A stretch of DNA of 64,000 bases from contig JAETQD010000003.1 of assembly GCA_021770825.1 (NCBI GenBank), forward strand, positions 124,001 to 188,000, given 5' to 3'. The notes below the pieces were generated by a model, which was not told where the DNA came from, did not search any database, and saw only the letters and a program-made list of their open reading frames with translations. The translations under genes and the position numbers were made by a program. The stretch is from Clostridium sp. Lineage in GTDB: Bacteria > Bacillota > Clostridia > Lachnospirales > Lachnospiraceae. Shown in pieces: positions 7,418-15,397 of this stretch (the stretch's first letter is position 1; the number at the start of each line of letters is the position of its first letter).

Positions 7418-8746
7418 TTAATAGGGAAGAAGATTCAGCACCTCGACGCCGATGAAGCCCCGCACCCGCTTTCCGGCCACATAGACGTTATTGGTGGCCT
7501 CTACGTTGTAGAGCCGTTCATTCTGTGCCAGTTCAGAACTAAGGCGATTGGCGGACATGGGCTTCTGCGCGTTGTCCTCGCACCATCGCTGGTATGCATC
7601 ATAGATGGCCTTGGAGCTGGCCTCGCTGTCGGCCTTGAAGCGGATATAGCCCTCGGATTGAAGGAACTCGATCACATTGTTGCTGCTGCGCTTGACCGTC
7701 TCCATGTTCTCTCTGGTCTTCTCGCTGATGGTGAACTGATAGTTGTTCCCGATGAGCCGGTGCAGTCCCTCCAGACACCACAGAAAGATGCCCTCCCGTT
7801 CCTTTGCCAGCCTGTCCACAAGGAAGGGATCGTCCGCTCTCCCGGCGGGCCGGTCTTTAGTGGTCAGCACGATCTGGCGGCGGAAAAAGCCGTCGGATTT
7901 GTCATGGAGGGCGGTCAATGCCCCGTTGCCGAAGCAGAGGAAACGGACATAGAGCTGGCTTTGGTAGCTCTGTACCCCCTTGCGCTCCATGTCCATCTTG
8001 CACTCGGAGGTCACGATGGATTTGATATAGTTGGTCTTTGGCAGGGCACTCATATCCATATCATCATCCACCATGAGCAGCTTGCTCTCAAGGTCGGCGC
8101 GGCTGAAACGGTTGATCTCCACCTTCTGGATACTGGTGGTGTTCATGCTGTCCCCCAAGATGGAGCGCATGACAAGCCCCACTCTGGACTTGCCCTCGCC
8201 GCCTTTGCCGATCATCAGGAGCATCTTCTGCCCCTTGGTGGTGGGCAGCAGGCAGTAGCCCATAAACTCCTGCAAGGTGGGGATGTCCTCCGGGTGCAGC
8301 AGCTCCGTCAGAAAGCACATCCACCGCTTGGGCGGCGGCGCGTCCGGGACATAGGCGGCGGTCAGGCGGTTGTTGCAGTAGCTCTTGTCGGACGAAAAGC
8401 GGCCATCCATGAAGTAGGTGCCGTTGGCCACATGGATGCGATCCGTTTCGATGGGGAGGGGCGGGGAATAGGCTTGCAGCTTGATGCTGGACAGCAGGTT
8501 TGCCACGATTTTGGACAGGCCGGAAGTCAGACAGCCGGAGATTTCGTCCAGAATCAGGTTGCCGATCTGCGCCTCGTCCTCGATCAGCCCGTCCACCGTG
8601 AACAGCCGCCCCCGCACACACTTCATCGGGTGCTTCTCCAAAAACTGCTGGCAGAACAGCACTTCGTTGATATGCTTGCCGTCAAACCATGTGGGCAGGC
8701 TCTCGTCAGACGGCGAGATCATAGCTTCGTTTTCTTCTCTGCTCAA
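7418..8746 (-). CDS. D5/P4-type superfamily-3 helicase (primase C-terminal type)
   Basis: This 442-residue protein resembles the helicase half of phage P4 alpha-like and D5 proteins, which unwind the origin and support primer synthesis. Walker A is GKGGEGKS (residues 180-187) and Walker B is LLMVDDDMD (about 223-231). RFLCFGNGALTALHDKSDGFFRR matches the conserved region C, and the C-terminus has a winged-helix character. The start is a TTG at 8746 with AAGGAGG nine bases upstream. It overlaps the end of the CHC2 primase gene by 41 bp, so helicase and primase activities that are fused in P4 are carried here on two coupled genes. Confidence 0.8.
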   Translation of the reverse strand: MSREENEAMISPSDESLPTWFDGKHINEVLFCQQFLEKHPMKCVRGRLFTVDGLIEDEAQIGNLILDEISGCLTSGLSKIVANLLSSIKLQAYSPPLPIETDRIHVANGTYFMDGRFSSDKSYCNNRLTAAYVPDAPPPKRWMCFLTELLHPEDIPTLQEFMGYCLLPTTKGQKMLLMIGKGGEGKSRVGLVMRSILGDSMNTTSIQKVEINRFSRADLESKLLMVDDDMDMSALPKTNYIKSIVTSECKMDMERKGVQSYQSQLYVRFLCFGNGALTALHDKSDGFFRRQIVLTTKDRPAGRADDPFLVDRLAKEREGIFLWCLEGLHRLIGNNYQFTISEKTRENMETVKRSSNNVIEFLQSEGYIRFKADSEASSKAIYDAYQRWCEDNAQKPMSANRLSSELAQNERLYNVEATNNVYVAGKRVRGFIGVEVLNLLPY

Positions 8747-9356
8747 TGCGTCTTTCCTCCTTGCGCTTTCTCTCGGTGTACTCCTTCAGCTCCGCGATCC
8801 TGCCGGTGTCCAGCAGCTCCCGCAGGACGGCGACACGCTCTCCGGCATCGCCGGTGATGAAGATGTCGCAGAGATATTCAATGCGGCTCTCCATCTGGCA
8901 GGCTTCCACGAAGCGGTCATCCAGAGGGTCATCCGGCGTCTTGGGGTTGTATTTCTTCTTCCAGTCCCATAGAAGATGCAGATAGCCCGTGAGAACAGAA
9001 AAACACAGCCGTTCATCCTCTTTGAACTGCTGTGTCTGGTGGTATGGGATTCGTTTTTGTGGGAGCGGTGGCCGGGACTGCATCTGTCCCTGCTGGATGG
9101 GAATACCGAAGTCGTCCGCCAGCCGATGGGCGGCGCCATAGGCAGTCAAGCCGGTGAGTTGCGCCGTCAGGTCGATGACATCGCCAGTTTTCTGACATCC
9201 GAAGCAATGGAAGTGGTCGGGGTACAACTTCATGCTGGGGGTGCGATCTGGATGGAAGGGGCAGCGGGCCATCCCGCCGCGACGGACAGGTAGGCCGTAT
9301 CTGGCTGCGGCCATCTCCGGCGTGACCTGTTCCTTGATGGTTTCAAAAAGATTCAA
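8706..9356 (-). CDS. CHC2 zinc-finger DNA primase-like protein
   Basis: This protein of about 216 residues has a DnaG-type zinc-binding domain: Cys32-x2-His35 and Cys51-x2-Cys54 (CPFH...CFGC). The helical and charged C-terminal half lacks a visible TOPRIM domain. I place the start at the TTG at 9356 (reading MNLFETIKEQ), because AAGGAGG lies 6 bases upstream (9363-9369); the upstream in-frame ATGs have no ribosome site and run into a terminator hairpin. It probably recognises template DNA for priming together with the overlapping helicase. Confidence 0.8.
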   Translation of the reverse strand: MNLFETIKEQVTPEMAAARYGLPVRRGGMARCPFHPDRTPSMKLYPDHFHCFGCQKTGDVIDLTAQLTGLTAYGAAHRLADDFGIPIQQGQMQSRPPLPQKRIPYHQTQQFKEDERLCFSVLTGYLHLLWDWKKKYNPKTPDDPLDDRFVEACQMESRIEYLCDIFITGDAGERVAVLRELLDTGRIAELKEYTERKRKEERRIEQRRKRSYDLAV

Positions 9357-9383
9357 TGGTTTCCTCCTTCTGGGCATAAGAAA

Positions 9384-9417
9384 AAGCGGCCTGCCCGTTG
9401 AATGGGGCAAGCCGCTT
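9384..9417 (-). terminator. Terminator between zinc-finger gene and primase gene
   Basis: AAGCGGC (9384-9390) and GCCGCTT (9411-9417), with inner GCCC/GGGC, form a hairpin followed on the minus strand by TTTTTCTT. It separates the recombinase/zinc-finger transcript from the primase transcript. Confidence 0.65.
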
Positions 9418-9483
9418 GATTGATTTCGTTACGGATATGGTAAGTGGTCATTTTGGACACTTAGCTTAACCGTAACGCTAAGT

Positions 9484-9550
9484 GCTGGTGACAAAAGTTG
9501 TCACCAGCAAAGCGCCCCGAATTTCAGTAGCCGCTACCAAAATTCAGGGC
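9484..9550. repeat. Pair of adjacent inverted repeats
   Basis: GCTGGTGACAA (9484-9494) pairs exactly with TTGTCACCAGC (9498-9508). Directly after it, GCGCCC and GAATTT pair with AAATTC and GGGCGC across 9512-9550, reaching into the 3' end of the zinc-finger gene. The second could terminate that gene; the first has no T-run and may be a protein site. Confidence 0.55.
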
Positions 9551-9903
9551 GCATATAGTTCTCTATCCGTAACGCTCTGCCGGTATGCTTTCTGCCGGCA
9601 GGCGTTGCTGCAATACTTGGCGTCAGACCGCTTGGGGGTGAAGGTTTTGCCACACCCGGCGCATACAAGGTCTTTGCGCCGCTCTAACCGATGCCGAAGC
9701 TGGTGCTTGTAGTTGCCCAGCTTACCGCAGGTGTAGTAATAGCAGTATTTTTTTGACTTGATCCTCGTATAAAATTCCCTGCCGCAGCCAAAGCAGATAA
9801 TCTTGCGCACAGGGAACTCGTATACAACGCCTTCCTCCTCCTGCAAGCGATAACATTCTTTCAGATGCTCCTGATTTCTGTATTCATATTCCGCATACTG
9901 CAT
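9544..9903 (-). CDS. Small zinc-finger protein linked to recombinase
   Basis: This 119-residue protein begins MQYAEYEYRNQEHLKECY (ATG 9903) and contains two Cys-rich modules: CFGCGREFYTR...KYCYYYTCGK and CAGCGKTFTPKRSDAKYCSNACR. The second is a treble-clef-like finger (CxxC...CxxxC). The start lies inside the 3' end of the recombinase gene, giving a 20-base overlap with its stop at 9884, so translation is probably coupled. The role is unknown; DNA binding during excision or integration is a reasonable inference from its fixed position. Confidence 0.65.
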   Translation of the reverse strand: MQYAEYEYRNQEHLKECYRLQEEEGVVYEFPVRKIICFGCGREFYTRIKSKKYCYYYTCGKLGNYKHQLRHRLERRKDLVCAGCGKTFTPKRSDAKYCSNACRQKAYRQSVTDRELYAP

Positions 9904-11719
9904 CGCTGACCACCCCTTCCCGCTGGGCTTCCTCCCGCCGCTTGCGCTCCCGTTCCCGTTGCCGTCTGCCGCGCTCCCGGTAATACTCCCGCTTTTGCCG
10001 CTCCTTCTCCGCCTGCAACAGCTCCTCCTCCGTAGGCTCCGGCATGGGTACATCGAACTTGCCGATGAATTTCAGATAGATGTCAACCTCCTGCACCCGG
10101 TCGCCCCCGATCTTCTCCGGGGCATGGACGATGATTTTGTCGATGAACTCATAGATCATGGGCGTGGTCAGAACGGAAAAGTCCGTATATCGCTTTGCGA
10201 GGGCAAGGAACTGGTCAACCCTGTCCGTGTCGCTCTCATAGGCGTCCAGCTTCTCGTTGTCCTGCGCGATGACGGCCTCCAGCTCGGCCTGCTCCCGTTC
10301 ATACTCGCCGGAGAGCATGGCGAAACGCTTTTCGGTCAGATGCCCTGCGGCAAAGGATTCATACAGTTTCTTAATCAGCCCGTCCAGCTCGGCACAGCGT
10401 TTCTTTGCCTTGCCCAACTGCCGTTTTAACTCCTTGGCGGCCTCCTTTTGCCGTACCTCGGAAGCTTCCCGCACCTTCTGGATAAAGTCAGCCTCGTTGG
10501 AGATCGCGTAGCTGCTCACCATGCGTATCGTGTCCAGAATCAGCATCCGCAGGGATTTCGTGCTGATATAGTGACCGAAGCATTTGGTGTCGGTGTTGTT
10601 ATAGGTCAGGGCATAGGTGGAGCAATTATAGTGGTCATAGGGGTACAGTCCGCTCACCGGGTCTAAGCCCCGGTTTTCTTTTTGCGCCTGCGCCCGCCCC
10701 TTGTGATTATACAGCTTTGCGCCGCAGTCGGCGCAGTAGAGCAGGCCGGTCAAGGGGTTGGCCTCTCCCGTGGTGTCCGTCCTCCTGACCGTCTTTCTGA
10801 CCTGCTGGGCAAGCTGCCAAGTCTCCGGGTCAACGATGGCTTCATGGGTGTTCTCAAAGACCGTCCATTCCTCCGGGGGCCGCTTGATGGCGTGTTTGTC
10901 CTTATACGATTCCTTGTAGGAACGGAAGTTGACCGTATGCCCCATATACTCCGGCTTCGCCAGAATATTGCTGACAGAAGTGGCGCTCCAGTCATAGGGC
11001 CTCGTGGTGTCCACATTGTTCTTCTGCGTCCCCTGTCCACGCTTGCCCATATAATAGGAGGGGCGCTCTACCTTATCATCCCGCAGGAGATTGGCGATCT
11101 CCTGCGGGCCTTTGCCGTTCATGCTGAGCTGGAAGATGCGCCGTACAACGGCGGCGGCTTCCTCGTCGATCAGCCAGTGGTGCTTGTCCTGCGGGTCTTT
11201 GCGGTAGCCATAGATGGCGTGGTTGGTGGTGGGCTTGCCTGCCTTGCCTCTGGCTTGATAGGCCGCGCACTGCTTGCGGCTGCAATCCCGCAGATACCAC
11301 TCGTTCATGATATTCAAAAACGGCGCGAACTCGCTGGTCGCTTTGTCCGCGCTGTCCACGCCGTTTCCAATGGCGATGAAGCGGACGCCCTGCTCCCGGA
11401 ACAGCACTTCCGTATAAAAGCCGGTTTGCAGATAGTCCCTGCCGATTCTGGACATATCCTTCGCCAGCACGATGGCCACCTTCCCGGCCTCGATGTCGGC
11501 CAGCATCCGCTTCCATGCCGGACGCTCGAAGGTTCCTCCAGAAATGCCGTCGTCCGTATAGTGGACGCAGTTGGTAAAGCCGTGGGAGGCGGCGTAGTCC
11601 TCCAAATATCGCTTTTGATTCACAATGGAATTGCTGTCCCCCGTCAATTCATCGTCACGGGAGAGGCGTTCGTAGCAAGCCGTGATCTTCTCGTTTATTT
11701 CCGTCTGCCTGATGTTCAT
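9884..11719 (-). CDS. Large serine recombinase with DUF4368-type C-terminus
   Basis: This 611-residue protein is a site-specific integrase/excisionase of the TnpX-like large serine group. The catalytic Ser20 sits in CYERLSRDDE. The resolvase core includes LAKDMSRIGRDYLQTGFY. A recombinase domain (residues about 170-290) is followed by a zinc ribbon (LLYCADCGAKLYNH...C...C, about 335-385), a long coiled coil (about 420-510) and a charged DUF4368-like tail. The length is typical and no catalytic residue is missing. The ATG at 11719 has AAAGGAG upstream. It is the most likely mover of the element. Confidence 0.92.
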   Translation of the reverse strand: MNIRQTEINEKITACYERLSRDDELTGDSNSIVNQKRYLEDYAASHGFTNCVHYTDDGISGGTFERPAWKRMLADIEAGKVAIVLAKDMSRIGRDYLQTGFYTEVLFREQGVRFIAIGNGVDSADKATSEFAPFLNIMNEWYLRDCSRKQCAAYQARGKAGKPTTNHAIYGYRKDPQDKHHWLIDEEAAAVVRRIFQLSMNGKGPQEIANLLRDDKVERPSYYMGKRGQGTQKNNVDTTRPYDWSATSVSNILAKPEYMGHTVNFRSYKESYKDKHAIKRPPEEWTVFENTHEAIVDPETWQLAQQVRKTVRRTDTTGEANPLTGLLYCADCGAKLYNHKGRAQAQKENRGLDPVSGLYPYDHYNCSTYALTYNNTDTKCFGHYISTKSLRMLILDTIRMVSSYAISNEADFIQKVREASEVRQKEAAKELKRQLGKAKKRCAELDGLIKKLYESFAAGHLTEKRFAMLSGEYEREQAELEAVIAQDNEKLDAYESDTDRVDQFLALAKRYTDFSVLTTPMIYEFIDKIIVHAPEKIGGDRVQEVDIYLKFIGKFDVPMPEPTEEELLQAEKERQKREYYRERGRRQRERERKRREEAQREGVVSDAVCGI

Positions 11720-11732
11720 ATCCGAACTCCTT

Positions 11733-11924
11733 TCAGGCTGGACGGCTCACTTGTGGTGTCTCCATTGTACCACAAGTTCCGCCGTTTGTAACTACTTCGT
11801 TGCGAATAATTCGTAAAATTTTGTCCTCCATTGTCTCCTTGGCGGTGTCGCTGGTGTGGACGCGCACCTTATAGATGGTGCCGCCGATGCGCCGGGTCAT
11901 AAAGATATTGGTGTTGGCGGTCAT
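11733..11924 (-). CDS. TnpW-like transposon accessory protein
   Basis: This 63-residue protein (MTANTNIFMTRRIGGTIYKV) has the TnpW signature of an RRIGGTIYKVRVHTSDTAKETMEDKILRLI-like pattern. Such proteins sit directly upstream of TnpX-type serine recombinases in Tn4451-like elements. The ATG at 11924 is preceded by GAGAGG. It lies 13 bases before the recombinase start and is surely cotranscribed with it. Its biochemical role is not established. Confidence 0.75.
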   Translation of the reverse strand: MTANTNIFMTRRIGGTIYKVRVHTSDTAKETMEDKILRIIRNEVVTNGGTCGTMETPQVSRPA

Positions 11925-12169
11925 TGTACCTCTCTTTCTTGCGTTCAGGACGCACATGGTGTATACTGTTGATGGTTCCGATTGCTGTAACTGACATTTC
12001 GCTCTTTGCTATCCGTAGCACAGAAGCACAGTAAGCCCCTCCTTTCTCCTAACGGAAGTAACCTGTGTAACAGATAATCAGATTACCTCTCTACTGATAG
12101 GAGAAATTCGGGGTGTAAATCGGAACTGTTTTTCCAAAATCGCAGAAATAATTTTTCGGGGGTGAGGTC
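11925..12169. promoter_or_regulatory. Divergent intergenic region with inverted repeat
   Basis: This 245-bp gap lies between the leftward tnpW-recombinase genes and the rightward sigma-like gene. TTTCTCCTA (12043-12051) is repeated inverted as TAGGAGAAA (12098-12106). GTAACCTGTGTAACAGATAATCAGATTACC lies between them in pieces of partial dyad symmetry. It probably contains both promoters; exact elements are not clear. Confidence 0.35.
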
Positions 12170-13033
12170 ATGGCGGCAATACTGGACAATGACAGCCTGC
12201 CGGACGCTGCCGGGGACGGCTTCACCGATTGGGATGACGCGCCAGCCGATGAGGGGTTAGAGCAGGCATTAGCGGAGGAACGCTCCGCTGAATTGGAGCG
12301 CGAGTTGGAGCAGGACGAGCATCCTGTAGACTACAATGCCGAACTGGAGGACGAGGCGGAGGAAATCGCCGCCGTCAGCGAGAAGCGGCTGAAGCGGGAG
12401 CTGCGGGCTGAGGCCATGCGCCGGTTGGAGGACGCAGCGCGGACAGAGGCCGACTTTGCCGTGGTGGTGGGGGAATGGGACAGAATAGACAGCAACCGGG
12501 AGCGACGGGAACGGGATCACGAAAACCTGCGGGGCGATGTCCCTTTGGAGTATCAGGCGGTGCCGGAGCCGAAGATCGTGCCGCATTGGATGAACACCCC
12601 GGCCTTTCGCCAGCTTTGCAGCGGGAACTTTCTGGATATCCTCTTTGACTGCCCCTATGAGATGCACGAGTTGACCGCCAACGCCTTTCTCTCCGGCATG
12701 GTAAAAGAGTTGAGCGAGGAACATAAGGAGGTCCTCTATTTCCTCTCCCTGCGGCTATACAGCACTGTGCAGCTTGCCGCCCTCCGGGGGCAGTCTGACC
12801 GCAACATCCGCAAGCTGCGGACAACTATCCATAAGAAGCTGCAAAAGAAGCTGTACGCCCATCTAAAGGAGAAGTTGGAGCGCGGTGACAGTCTGACGCT
12901 GCGGGAACGGCAATTCATGGCCGAGTATGAAGCTGTAGCGGAGCAGAAGGGCAAGGACGCTGTTATCCGCCGGGAGAACAAAACGAAACCGCGCAAAAAG
13001 AAAGCCGTCCTTGACGATGGCAAGGACGGCTGA
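12170..13033 (+). CDS. Sigma-70 region 4-like regulator
   Basis: The N-terminal half of this 287-residue protein is very acidic and low in complexity. Residues about 185-235 (EEHKEVLYFLSLRLYSTVQLAALRGQSDRNIRKLR) match a sigma region 4-like helix-turn-helix, and the tail is basic (TKPRKKKA). Such proteins are common in Firmicute integrative elements and probably act as element-specific transcription factors. The ATG at 12170 is preceded by GGTGAGG. It may read the promoter facing the recombinase operon. Confidence 0.6.
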   Translation: MAAILDNDSLPDAAGDGFTDWDDAPADEGLEQALAEERSAELERELEQDEHPVDYNAELEDEAEEIAAVSEKRLKRELRAEAMRRLEDAARTEADFAVVVGEWDRIDSNRERRERDHENLRGDVPLEYQAVPEPKIVPHWMNTPAFRQLCSGNFLDILFDCPYEMHELTANAFLSGMVKELSEEHKEVLYFLSLRLYSTVQLAALRGQSDRNIRKLRTTIHKKLQKKLYAHLKEKLERGDSLTLRERQFMAEYEAVAEQKGKDAVIRRENKTKPRKKKAVLDDGKDG

Positions 13034-13089
13034 TAGAATAGTAATAGTTTTAACAGCTACGCAAATTACAGAGCGAGAGGATGCGCACC

Positions 13090-14001
13090 ATGATGAACCT
13101 GTTTGAGCAGTCCCGTTCCCATTGGGTACGGTATGACCGCTATGAATTGAAAACCGCCGAGGACGGGCGGCGGTATATTACGCCAGCAAAGGATGCCAAA
13201 CCCGATGTCTACAATCCCATGAAGGAAGTCCCCGGCATGGTGCTGGACGCCCTCAATGTGGGGATGCTGATGATGGGCGGAAAAGCCGAAGCGGAGACGG
13301 AGAAGGCGGTCTTGGAGTTTGTCACCCGTTACGGCCTGCTGGGGCTGATGACGGCGCTGCCCACCACGTCCTCCTTCATGGACTATGAGGCGGTGTATCT
13401 CCCCAAAAATCACTTCATCAAGAAAGAGACGATGGAGACGGAGGATTACCTTGCCTTGTTCTATCCCTTTGACAAGCTGGATGTGGTCAAGCAGGGTGTG
13501 GAATCTGGCTGGACTGTCAGCGGCGACAGAGCGATGATCGCGCTGACTATGACCTTCATGGACGAGCCGATGGCAAAGACCATGAGTTTTCAAAGGGAGT
13601 ATGCGGAGCCTTACGATTGGGTTGTACAGCAGTTCAAGGATTGGGCTTTCACGCTGACCACATCCATCCTTTATTATAATGACTACGATTCCATAGACGA
13701 GGACGCAAGGGGGCTATACCGCAAGGCGATGGCGGCGTTTGGGGGCATCACGCCCAGCTACCACATCGAGCTGCTGGACAAGCCGACAATTTATTGGGAT
13801 TTCCACTCCCTGCTGCTGGGCGTCCAGATGATGTTCAGCTTCCTGCTGGTGGACGAGGCCAAACCTCTGCGGCTGTGCAAGCACTGTCAGAAGGTGTTTT
13901 TGGGGAACCGCTCCAACGCCGCCTTTTGCAGCGCCCGGTGCAAGAATCAGCACAATGTTTACAAGAGTAGGGGAAAGAATAAGGATGAAGATGACGAGTG
14001 A
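13090..14001 (+). CDS. Conserved mobile-element protein with C-terminal zinc finger
   Basis: This protein of about 303 residues has an uncharacterised N-terminal region (residues 1-255) and a treble-clef-like finger near the C-terminus (CKHCQKVF...NAAFCSARCKNQHN), reminiscent of CGNR-type fingers. GAGAGG at 13075-13080 is too close to the ATG at 13081, so I favour the ATG at 13090 (MNLFEQSRSHW follows one codon later). It follows the sigma-like gene with a 56-base gap and is probably cotranscribed. I do not recognise a defined function. Confidence 0.6.
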   Translation: MMNLFEQSRSHWVRYDRYELKTAEDGRRYITPAKDAKPDVYNPMKEVPGMVLDALNVGMLMMGGKAEAETEKAVLEFVTRYGLLGLMTALPTTSSFMDYEAVYLPKNHFIKKETMETEDYLALFYPFDKLDVVKQGVESGWTVSGDRAMIALTMTFMDEPMAKTMSFQREYAEPYDWVVQQFKDWAFTLTTSILYYNDYDSIDEDARGLYRKAMAAFGGITPSYHIELLDKPTIYWDFHSLLLGVQMMFSFLLVDEAKPLRLCKHCQKVFLGNRSNAAFCSARCKNQHNVYKSRGKNKDEDDE

Positions 14002-14101
14002 TCTGTCTGGCGGAGGAGTCAATGGGGCGCAATTTCAACCTGTGCAAAAAATGCACAAGTTAGGGAAACGCAAATAATGGTGCGAAAAGATTTGAAAGGC
14101 A

Positions 14102-14130
14102 TTGACATAAACGGAGCGGTTGCGTATAAT
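14102..14130 (+). promoter_or_regulatory. Consensus sigma-A promoter for type III antitoxin RNA
   Basis: TTGACA (14102-14107), a 17-base spacer and TATAAT (14125-14130) form a perfect consensus promoter. Initiation would fall near 14137, about 22 bases before the first RNA repeat. Confidence 0.85.
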
Positions 14131-14136
14131 AATAGT

Positions 14137-14290
14137 GCAAGGGTAGAGATACCCCATAAAATAGTGTTCGCTCCCCGATATGCGGCTTACAAGTGGTCGG
14201 GATTACAAATAGTGTTCGCTTCCTGATATGCGGCTTATAAATGTTCAGGATCAAAATGTTTGTAAAGCCCTGTCGAAAGGCAGGGCTTTA
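14137..14290 (+). ncRNA. Type III antitoxin RNA, two 48-nt repeats plus terminator
   Basis: Two tandem 48-base units start at 14159 and 14207, each beginning AAATAGTGTTCGCT and sharing GATATGCGGCTTA. In unit 1, CCCGA near 14174 can pair with TCGGG near 14198; in unit 2 the same positions read CCTGA and TCAGG, a compensatory C-G to T-A exchange. Type III antitoxins are short RNA repeats, often folded as pseudoknots, that are cut out and bound by the toxin nuclease encoded downstream. The promoter, repeats, leaky terminator and toxin order fits ToxI/CptI exactly. Repeat boundaries in the mature RNA are not known. Confidence 0.75.
14263..14290 (+). terminator. Terminator between antitoxin repeats and toxin gene
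   Basis: TAAAGCCCTG (14263-14272) pairs with CAGGGCTTTA (14281-14290) around an 8-base loop, followed by CTTAT rather than a long T-run. A leaky terminator here is the standard way type III systems keep antitoxin RNA in excess over toxin mRNA. Confidence 0.8.
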
Positions 14291-14313
14291 CTTATACTTA
14301 GGAGGACATCTCT

Positions 14314-14826
14314 ATGCCCAATGCACAGCTTTATTTCATTACAGATCAATACTACCTTGATTTTCCAGACGAAAAGCTGATGAAAAACAAGGATGTCATT
14401 GATGGAGTGCCGCATAATCGTCCCTGTTTCTTTGCGTTTCCTGATAAACAGAATCCAGAGATTTATTGGGTCGTGCCTATTTCCTCCAAGTATGAGAAGT
14501 ACAAAAGGATTGAGCAGTCGAAAATCCAGAAATACGGAAAATGTGAAACCATCCGCTTCGGAACGGTCTTAGGGCGAAACACTGCTTTTTTGATACAGAA
14601 TATGTGTCCGGCAACGAAAAAGTATCTGATCGCATACATAGACAAAAACAATATGCCCATCCGAATTGATAATCGCTTGGCTGAGGATGTTTCCAGAAAC
14701 GCTCAAGCTGTATTGGCTATGGCTAAGCGGGGCGCAAAAGTAGTATTCCCAGACATATTCCAAATTTATAGGGGGCTGGAACAACAACTGCAATCCGGCA
14801 AGCCGCATGACCGTGGTGAACGATAA
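14314..14826 (+). CDS. Type III toxin-antitoxin endoribonuclease, CptN/ToxN-like
   Basis: This 170-residue protein carries the features I associate with CptN/ToxN-superfamily toxins: an N-terminal LYFITDQYYLDF segment, a conserved RPCFFAF strand, YWVVPISSKYEKY, and the block GTVLGRNTAFLIQNMCPAT, with an amphipathic C-terminal helix. These toxins are sequence-specific RNases held inactive by their own RNA repeats, acting in element maintenance and phage abortive infection. The ATG at 14314 has AGGAGG 8 bases upstream. Identification rests on the combination of protein pattern and the RNA locus directly upstream; assignment to the CptIN subfamily is less certain than the type III class. Confidence 0.75.
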   Translation: MPNAQLYFITDQYYLDFPDEKLMKNKDVIDGVPHNRPCFFAFPDKQNPEIYWVVPISSKYEKYKRIEQSKIQKYGKCETIRFGTVLGRNTAFLIQNMCPATKKYLIAYIDKNNMPIRIDNRLAEDVSRNAQAVLAMAKRGAKVVFPDIFQIYRGLEQQLQSGKPHDRGER

Positions 14827-14852
14827 GCAATCGGAAATCTGCAACATTAGAC

Positions 14853-14884
14853 AATGCCCCCACAGCGCAAACTGTGAGGGCATT
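14853..14884. terminator. Bidirectional terminator between toxin and tnpV
   Basis: AATGCCCCCACAG (14853-14865) and CTGTGAGGGCATT (14872-14884) form a strong stem in the 60-base gap between two convergent genes. Confidence 0.75.
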
Positions 14885-14886
14885 AC

Positions 14887-15258
14887 TTATACATATACAA
14901 GTTCGGTTAAGACGATTTCCTCTGCCCGATTATGGATGCTGTTCATACGGCGCACCCACTCCATCTGATCGGAGGCTTTCAAGGCTTCGGTTACACCTTC
15001 CTGCTTCGCCATAGCGGTACGAATGATCTCCACGCGCTCCTTGCAGCTCTTGTCTGTCTCTGCCAAGTCCTCAAACAGCTTGCCGGTGGTCAGTAGGGTG
15101 GAATAGAGGACGGGGCGGTGTTCCTGCAAGTAGTGGCGGCGCATACGCCCGTATTTGCCGATTTGGTAGTCTGTGGCTTCTGGCAATTCGAGGTTGGGAA
15201 TAAAATAGTCGCCCTCCTGCCGGTAGGTGCCGCCCATTTGTTCAAAAATAGATTTCAT
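14887..15258 (-). CDS. TnpV-like transposon-encoded protein
   Basis: This 123-residue protein has the TnpV pattern seen in Tn4451-type and related clostridial elements: FEQMGGTYRQEGDYFIPNL, GKYGRMRRHYLQEHRPVLY and an acidic helical C-terminal half. AAGGGAG precedes the ATG at 15258 by 8 bases. TnpV is usually found beside a TnpX-like recombinase, here the truncated one immediately upstream. Its function is not established. Confidence 0.75.
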   Translation of the reverse strand: MKSIFEQMGGTYRQEGDYFIPNLELPEATDYQIGKYGRMRRHYLQEHRPVLYSTLLTTGKLFEDLAETDKSCKERVEIIRTAMAKQEGVTEALKASDQMEWVRRMNSIHNRAEEIVLTELVYV

Positions 15259-15355
15259 ATCTGGCTCCCTTCGTGTTAGAATGATGGCAATTATGCGGAT
15301 GATACTCCTTTCCCATAACTGTCAGGTCAAATTACCACAAATGAGCCGTCACAGC

Positions 15356-15397
15356 TATGATGTATTGGGTGGTGTAATTCTCACCCTTTACATCATA
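15356..15397. repeat. 42-bp imperfect palindrome at the recombinase break point
   Basis: TATGATGTA-TT-GGGTG (15356-15371) pairs with CACCC-TT-TACATCATA (15382-15397) with only the two T-T positions mismatched. It spans the stop codon of the shortened recombinase at 15393. It may be a terminator-like structure or a trace of the event that removed the gene's 3' end. Confidence 0.7.

Noticed and set aside
10682-11791. 369-codon plus-strand open frame over the serine recombinase
   Set aside because: Antisense shadow of a recognisable recombinase; no family pattern or ribosome site.
14159-14254. Two 48-bp repeats considered as a degenerate CRISPR or coding repeat
   Set aside because: The repeats are directly adjacent, carry compensatory changes and sit between a promoter and a type III toxin-like gene.
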